NCBI RefSeq assembly: GCF_002850745.1
Contig: NZ_PJOK01000068.1
Span: 62,001 to 126,000, forward strand
Direction of reading: 5' to 3'
DNA length: 64,000 bases
DNA from: Nonomuraea indica
GTDB lineage: Bacteria > Actinomycetota > Actinomycetes > Streptosporangiales > Streptosporangiaceae
Shown: positions 59,087 through 64,000 of the stretch, in pieces
Layout: each line of letters begins with the position of its first letter
Position numbering within the stretch: the stretch's first letter is position 1
The notes under the pieces: model-generated
Seen by the model: only the letters and a program-made list of their open reading frames with translations
Database searches by the model: none
What the model was told of the DNA's origin: nothing
Program-made: the position numbers and the translations under genes

Positions 59087-60549
59087 GACTGTCCCTTCAC
59101 GTGGTGCGAGGCGCCTGCTGCCAGCCGCTCCAGCGCGGCGGCGGCGTGCGGAAGTACGGAGGCGGGGCCGCTCGCGCCGACGAAGCCGTCCGGGCGGAGC
59201 AGCACGAACGCGTCGGCGCCGCCCGCCCGGTGCCGGTGGACGACCAGGTCGGGCAGCCGGTCGGCCAGCGCCGCCCCCTGGCTGCCGGCCGCCCCTGTGG
59301 TGATGAGCTGGAAGCGGTCGCGAGCGTCGGGTTCGAGCCGCCACTTCGGCCGGCGGGTGCCCGGCCGGGGCAGCCCCGGCGGCGTCCTGCCCGCCGCCGG
59401 GAACAGGGTGTCCGGGTAGGTGATCAGCCAGCCCGACAGCAGCGGCGGCATCCGGCGGCCGAGCACGCCGGTGCGGTGCATGAGGGTCATGGCCAGGTCA
59501 CGGATGCGGTGCGCGACCGGGCTGAGCACCGCCTGCCTGGCCATCCGGCCGGTGGCTCGTACGGTCTGCTCGGCGGCGGCGCGGCGCTCGACGTCGTAGC
59601 TGTCCAGGATCTGCGGCGCGTACCTGCCGTCGAGGACGCCGGCCAGCTTCCACGCCAGATTCCGCGCGTCGGCGAACCCCAGGTTGAGCCCCTGCCCGCC
59701 GACCACGGAGTGCACGTGTGCCGCGTCGCCGGCCAGGAAGCAGCGGCCGGCCCGCAGCGGCGAGGCGATCCGCTCGTGGCTGGTGAACAGCGTGTTCATG
59801 GTCAGGTCGGTGAGCCGCAGGCCGCCCGGCCCGCGCTCGTCCAGCAGGCGCTGCCCCGTCTCGCCGGTGAGCTCGGTGCCCTCGGGCACGGCACCCGAGA
59901 TCCGTACCCGGCCTCCGGGCAGCGGCGCCACGAGCACCACCCCGGCACGGCCGAGGTAGTAGTTCACCGCTCGCGTGTCGTAGTCGCCCTCCATCCGGCC
60001 TTCCGCCAGGAGGAAGGTGATCGGCAGGGGCGCCCCGGTGAAGTCCGCGCCGATCAGGTCCCGTACGGTGCTGCGGAAGCCGTCGGCCGCGATCAGCCAC
60101 TCCGTCTCCATCGTCACTTCGCGGCCGTCCGCCTCCCGGGCGGTCACGGTGACCGAGTTCTGGTCCTGGGTCAGGCCCACCACCCGCAGGCCGCGCCGTA
60201 CGTCGCCGCCGAGCCTGCGCAGCTCGTCCTGCAGCAGTTCGGTGGTGTCCTGCTGCGGCAGGATGAGCGGCGCCATGGTGGGGGCGAGCGGCAGCCTGAG
60301 CGTGGTGCCGCCGACGTGGTAGCTCAGCGCGTCGACCGCGACGCCGCGCTTGCGTGCCTCCTCCAGGATGCCGAGGTCGCGGTAGCTCTCCAGGGAAGGC
60401 GGCCACAGCAGGATGGCGCGGGATCCGGCTCCGGGTTCGGGAGCCGCGTCCACGATGTCGGCCGGCACACCACGGCGGCGCAGTTCGCACGCCGCCATCA
60501 GTCCGACTGGCCCGGCTCCGACGATCAGGACTTTGACGCGTTGGTTCAT
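59083..60549 (-). CDS. FAD-dependent monooxygenase (PHBH-type, polyketide hydroxylase-like)
   Basis: 488 residues from ATG 60549 with GAAGGAG. Motifs: VLIVGAGPVGLMAACELRRR at 7-26, LIAADGFRSTVRDLIGADF (DG motif), FLAGDAAHVHSVVGGQGLNL (GD motif) near 275, and LGFADARNLAWKLAGV. A C-terminal thioredoxin-like domain of about 90 residues (DRLPDLVVHRHRAGGADAFV, LLRPDGFVGAS) is typical of RdmE/PgaE-type aromatic polyketide hydroxylases. It probably hydroxylates the polyketide or its precursor. Start overlaps the PKS stop and stop overlaps the P450 start, each by ATGA. Confidence 0.96.
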   Translation of the reverse strand: MNQRVKVLIVGAGPVGLMAACELRRRGVPADIVDAAPEPGAGSRAILLWPPSLESYRDLGILEEARKRGVAVDALSYHVGGTTLRLPLAPTMAPLILPQQDTTELLQDELRRLGGDVRRGLRVVGLTQDQNSVTVTAREADGREVTMETEWLIAADGFRSTVRDLIGADFTGAPLPITFLLAEGRMEGDYDTRAVNYYLGRAGVVLVAPLPGGRVRISGAVPEGTELTGETGQRLLDERGPGGLRLTDLTMNTLFTSHERIASPLRAGRCFLAGDAAHVHSVVGGQGLNLGFADARNLAWKLAGVLDGRYAPQILDSYDVERRAAAEQTVRATGRMARQAVLSPVAHRIRDLAMTLMHRTGVLGRRMPPLLSGWLITYPDTLFPAAGRTPPGLPRPGTRRPKWRLEPDARDRFQLITTGAAGSQGAALADRLPDLVVHRHRAGGADAFVLLRPDGFVGASGPASVLPHAAAALERLAAGASHHVKGQS

Positions 60550-63500
60550 CGGTCGTGCTCCTTCAGGATCTGCTCCAGGTGCTGGGCGAGCCGGCGAGGT
60601 GTGGGGTGTTCGAAGACGAGGTCGGCGGGCAGGGCGCGGTCCACGGTCCGGCCGAGGGCGTTGCGCAGTTGCAGGCCGGTCAGTGAGTCGAAGCCGATGT
60701 CGGTGAAGCGGCTGTCGGCGTCGATGTCGGCGGGATGGTCGTGGCCGAGGACGGAGGCGGCGTGGCCGCAGACCAGGGTGATCAGGCTCTCCTGGTCGAG
60801 GGCGCCGGACTGCGCGGGCGGGTCGTCCGGGACGGCGGAGCCGCGCGGCCCGGCCTCGTCCAGATCGGCGATCAGGGGCCGGTGGCGGTCCCCGGCGTAG
60901 GCGGAGGCGAACCGGGGCCAGTCGAGATCGACGATGGCGGCGGTGCCGCCGGTGCCCGTTGTGGCGGACAGTTCGCGCCGCAGCGCCTGCAGGGCGGGAC
61001 CGGGCCGCATCCTCGCCACCCCCTGGTTCTCCAGGCGCGTGCCCAGCTCGCCGTTGCCGCGTTCGAGCCAGGGCCCCCAGGCCACCACCGTGGCGGGAGC
61101 GTGGCGGGCGCGCCGATGCCGGGCCAGCGCCTCGATCTCCGCGCCGGCCGCGGCATACGCCGCCTGGCCGACGCCGCCGAACGTGGCCGCGATCGTGGAG
61201 AACAGCACCAGGTCCGTCTCCGTGGCCTCGCTCAGCGCCCTGGCCTCGACCGCGTTGGCGACCAGGACGCGTTCCAGCCGGTCGAGGGTGAGCCCGGCCA
61301 GGGTGCTCTCCTCCAGGTGGTCGGCCGCGTGCACCACCAGGGACGGCCGGTGCTCGGCGACCAGACGGGCGGGTGCGGCCGGGTCCGACGGGTCGACGAC
61401 GGCGACGGTGATCCGCTCGCCCAGGTCGGCGACCGGTTCGTCGGCGACCAGGATGACGTGGTCGGCGCCGGTTTCGGCCAGCCAGCCGGCGAGGTGCGGC
61501 CCGTACGGGCCGGAGCCGCCGTTGACCAGGACGGTGCCGGCGGCCCGCCACTCCGGGCCGGCGTGCGGCGCGCGGCTCAGGCGGGGGGCGAACAGCGTGC
61601 CGCCGCGCACCGCCACCTGGTCCTCGCCTCCGGGCGGCTGGGCGAGCGCGCGGGCGAAGGCGGCGCGCGCCCGCGCGTCCAGCCGTTCCGGCACATCGAC
61701 GAGGCCGCCCCACAGCTCGGGCCGCTCCAGGGCGAGGCTCCGTCCCAGTCCCCAGATCCGGGCGCGCGCCGGCTCCCCGACGCCGCTGCCGTCAGCGGCA
61801 CCATCAGCGGTGCCGGGAGCGGTGCCGGGAGCGGTGCCGGGAGCGGTGCCGGGAGCGGTGCCGGGAGCGGTGCCGGTGTCGGTGATCGCGTTCTGGGTGA
61901 CGAGCCACAGGGGGCCGCTGCGCAGGCCGCCGGGCTGGGCGAGCGCCAGCGTGGCGGCCAGGCCCCGGCTCAGCACGGGATGGTCCGGATGCGCGGACTC
62001 GTCCAGGGCCAGCAGCGACACCACTCCCGCGTACGCCCCGTGCCGCGCCCGGCTGCTCGTCTCGACCTCGGCACCGTGCTCGGTGAGAGCGGCGACGACG
62101 TCCTCGACCAGCCCGTGCCGCTCGTGGGCCGCGGGGACGAGCACCTGCCAGATGCCGGACAGCGCGGGCGTCGCGGCCGCCGCGGGCATCGGCCGCCAGT
62201 GCAGCCGGTACCGCCACGAGTCGGCCCCGTGGGCGGCGGGCCTGCGGGGCATGAGCCAGAAGCGCCGTCGCTGGAAGGCGTACGTCGGCAGATCGACCGG
62301 CGGCGCGGGAGTCAGGACGGCTCGCCAGTCCACCCGTGCCCCGTGCGCATGGGCCTCCCCGAGCGCCGTCACGAAGCGGCGGAGGTCTCCCGAGTCGCGG
62401 CGCAGCGTGCCGATGGCGACGGCGGGCGCGCCGGCCGCCTCCGCCGTCGCCGCCACACCCGCCGCCAGCACGGGGTGCGGACCGGGCTCCACGAACAGGG
62501 TGGCGCCGTCGGCGAGCAGAGCCCGGACCGTGTCGGCGAAGCGGACCCGCTCGCGCAGGTTCCGGCCCCAGTAGGCGGCGTCGAGCTCGCGGCCGTCGAG
62601 CGGCCCGCCCGTGATGGAGGAGTAGAACGGGATCCGCGCCGTCTCTGGTGCCAGTCCGGCGAGTTCGGCGACCAGCAGGTCACGGGCGGGCTCCACGTAC
62701 GGGGAGTGGGCCGCGTAGCCGACCTCGACCCGGCTGGCCCGCACCCCGGCGGCCGCGCAGTGGGCCAGCACCTCCGCCAGCGGCCCGGCCTCTCCCGCCA
62801 CCGTCGTGTAGCGCGGCCCGGTGTCGGCGGCGACCGTCACCCGGTCGCCCCAGCGCCGTTCGACCTCGTCGGCGGGCAGCGTGATCGCCAGCAGTCCTCC
62901 CGCGACGTCGGCCTCGGCCATCAGCCGGGCGCGCAGCGCGACCACGCGGGCGCCGTCGTCCAGGGACAGCGCGCCGGCGACGGTCGCGGCGGCGATCTCT
63001 CCCTGCGAGTGTCCTGCCACGGCGTCGGGGATCACTCCCGCCGCCCGCCACAGCTCGGCGAGCGCCACCATCGTCGCCCACAGCGCGGGCTGGGCCACGT
63101 CGTCGCGGCGCAGGTCAGGGGCGTCCAGGCGGCCGTCGAGCACCTCGGTCAGCGACCAGTCGACGTACGGGGCCAGCGCGTCGGCGCAGCGGCCGATCGT
63201 CTCGGCGAACACCGGCGACGAGCTCAGCAGCTGCCTGCCCATCCCCGCCCATTGCCCGCCCTGCCCGGAGAACACGAACGCGACCTGGGCTCCCGGGCGT
63301 GCCGCTCCCCGCACGAGCCCGGGGGCCGACTGCCCGGCGGCCAGCGCGTCGAGGCCCCGGGCGAAGTCGGCGGGCTCCGCGCCGACGAGCACGGCACGGT
63401 GGTCGAGCGCGGCCCGCGTGGTCGCCAGCGACCAGGCGACCCGGCTCAGGTGGGCGGGCTCACCGTGCTCGGCGGCCGTGGCGTAGGGGCGCAGGCGGGC

Positions 63501-64000
63501 GGCCTGGGCGCGCAGGGCGGCTTCGGACCTGGCCGACAACAGCCAGGCGACCGCCGCTCCCCCGGCGACCCCCGGCCCGGGCCGGGGTTCCGTCCGCGGC
63601 TCCGGCGGTGGCGCGGCTTCCAGGATGACGTGGGCGTTGGTGCCGCTCACGCCGAACGCCGAGACGCCCGCCCGGCGCGGCTGCCCCGTGTCGGGCCACG
63701 GCTGAGCCTCGGTGAGCAGCGCGACGCGTCCGCCTGACCAGTCGACCCGGGGCGTCGGCTCGTCCACGTGCAGGGTGGCGGGCAGCACGCCGTGCCGCAT
63801 CGCCTGCACCATCTTGATCACCCCGGCCACTCCGGCGGCGGCCGCGGCGTGCCCCAGGTTGGACTTGACCGACCCCAGCCACAGCGGCCGGTCCCGGTCC
63901 TGGCCGTAGGTCGCGAGCAGCGCCTGCGCCTCGATCGGGTCGCCGAGCACGGTCGCCGTGCCGTGGGCCTCGACGGCGTCGACCTGGGAGGGCGTCAGCT
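60546..64000 (-). CDS. Type I polyketide synthase module: KS (partial)-AT-KR-ACP, 5' truncated by window
   Basis: About 1150 residues are visible; the gene continues beyond 64000. Order: end of KS (EAHGTATVLGDPIEAQ with one active His, SNLGHAAAAAGVAG), AT (AGHSQGEIAAATV; specificity motif YAAH in VEVGYAAHSPYVEP, a YASH-like methylmalonyl form), a structural KR half (RIWGLGRSLALERPELWGGL), catalytic KR (VLVNGGSGPYGPHLAGWLA; FSTIAATFGGVGQAAYAAAG) and ACP (FTDIGFDSLTGLQLRN). No DH, ER or thioesterase. The KR has Thr in place of the expected second Ser of FSS, AGA instead of ANA, and LEE for LDD, so activity is doubtful. Ends with FEHPTPRRLAQHLEQILKEH. Confidence 0.96.
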   Translation of the reverse strand, partial: LTPSQVDAVEAHGTATVLGDPIEAQALLATYGQDRDRPLWLGSVKSNLGHAAAAAGVAGVIKMVQAMRHGVLPATLHVDEPTPRVDWSGGRVALLTEAQPWPDTGQPRRAGVSAFGVSGTNAHVILEAAPPPEPRTEPRPGPGVAGGAAVAWLLSARSEAALRAQAARLRPYATAAEHGEPAHLSRVAWSLATTRAALDHRAVLVGAEPADFARGLDALAAGQSAPGLVRGAARPGAQVAFVFSGQGGQWAGMGRQLLSSSPVFAETIGRCADALAPYVDWSLTEVLDGRLDAPDLRRDDVAQPALWATMVALAELWRAAGVIPDAVAGHSQGEIAAATVAGALSLDDGARVVALRARLMAEADVAGGLLAITLPADEVERRWGDRVTVAADTGPRYTTVAGEAGPLAEVLAHCAAAGVRASRVEVGYAAHSPYVEPARDLLVAELAGLAPETARIPFYSSITGGPLDGRELDAAYWGRNLRERVRFADTVRALLADGATLFVEPGPHPVLAAGVAATAEAAGAPAVAIGTLRRDSGDLRRFVTALGEAHAHGARVDWRAVLTPAPPVDLPTYAFQRRRFWLMPRRPAAHGADSWRYRLHWRPMPAAAATPALSGIWQVLVPAAHERHGLVEDVVAALTEHGAEVETSSRARHGAYAGVVSLLALDESAHPDHPVLSRGLAATLALAQPGGLRSGPLWLVTQNAITDTGTAPGTAPGTAPGTAPGTAPGTADGAADGSGVGEPARARIWGLGRSLALERPELWGGLVDVPERLDARARAAFARALAQPPGGEDQVAVRGGTLFAPRLSRAPHAGPEWRAAGTVLVNGGSGPYGPHLAGWLAETGADHVILVADEPVADLGERITVAVVDPSDPAAPARLVAEHRPSLVVHAADHLEESTLAGLTLDRLERVLVANAVEARALSEATETDLVLFSTIAATFGGVGQAAYAAAGAEIEALARHRRARHAPATVVAWGPWLERGNGELGTRLENQGVARMRPGPALQALRRELSATTGTGGTAAIVDLDWPRFASAYAGDRHRPLIADLDEAGPRGSAVPDDPPAQSGALDQESLITLVCGHAASVLGHDHPADIDADSRFTDIGFDSLTGLQLRNALGRTVDRALPADLVFEHPTPRRLAQHLEQILKEHDR
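61806..61877. repeat. 12-base tandem repeat in the PKS KR region
   Basis: The 12-base unit AGCGGTGCCGGG (plus strand) is repeated five times exactly, followed by a sixth copy with one mismatch. It encodes (TAPG)n in the linker between the KR halves and stays in frame. It is a slippage-prone minisatellite in a flexible loop. Confidence 0.9.

Noticed and set aside
1..64000. tRNA, rRNA, riboswitch or CRISPR elements
   Set aside because: No conserved TPsiC-like arm, rRNA sequence or regularly spaced repeats were found on reading either strand.

Overview
The window is very GC-rich (third codon positions almost all G or C) and carries SARP/AfsR regulators, RacO/RacP-type proteins, F420-type LLM oxidoreductases, rare TTA codons in regulators, and NRPS and PKS genes. 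This fits a filamentous actinomycete, with a Streptosporangiales/Nonomuraea-like genome as the best guess; genus is inference only. No rRNA, tRNA or CRISPR array was seen.

Left edge, about 1-16.6 kb: a biosynthetic locus. It holds the end of an asparagine-synthetase-like gene, a DUF885 metallopeptidase-like gene, a two-module NRPS (A-T-C-A-T-C, first A domain with a glycine code, no thioesterase), a 51-residue secreted peptide, a large SARP regulator with a TTA codon, and a tight three-gene operon of PduX-type threonine kinase, cysteine-synthase-like PLP enzyme and ATP-grasp ligase. A threonine-aldolase-like gene converges on the operon. The trio suggests that O-phosphothreonine is made, beta-substituted and ligated to an amine or acid, with the terminal C domain of the NRPS possibly releasing the peptide onto such an amine.

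Middle, about 16.8-55.6 kb: an accessory mosaic of small operons and gene fragments. It contains a WD40 protein, an IS5-type transposase next to a broken racO and short racP, a prolyl oligopeptidase, an LLM/hydrolase/HxlR operon divergent from ohr, a MerR/methyltransferase pair sharing a dyad operator, a hemerythrin/DUF4267/flavin-oxidase operon, a second SARP-type ATPase, a DrrAB-like exporter with a divergent TetR and two matching operators, GbsR plus flavin monooxygenase, an aldo/keto reductase, an alcohol dehydrogenase, and a DHFR-like/YCII/ECF sigma operon. Remnants include kinase-WD40, MmyB-type, DUF998, SDR, MFS, ArsR and subtilase-tail fragments, which points to repeated insertion and deletion.

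Right edge, 55.8-64 kb: a second biosynthetic operon on the minus strand that continues past the window. Its order is type I PKS module (KS-AT-KR-ACP), FAD monooxygenase, a single protein made of two fused cytochrome P450 domains, and a type II thioesterase. Every junction is a 4-base ATGA overlap. The P450-P450 fusion, with altered I-helix motifs in both halves, is the most unusual single gene seen here.
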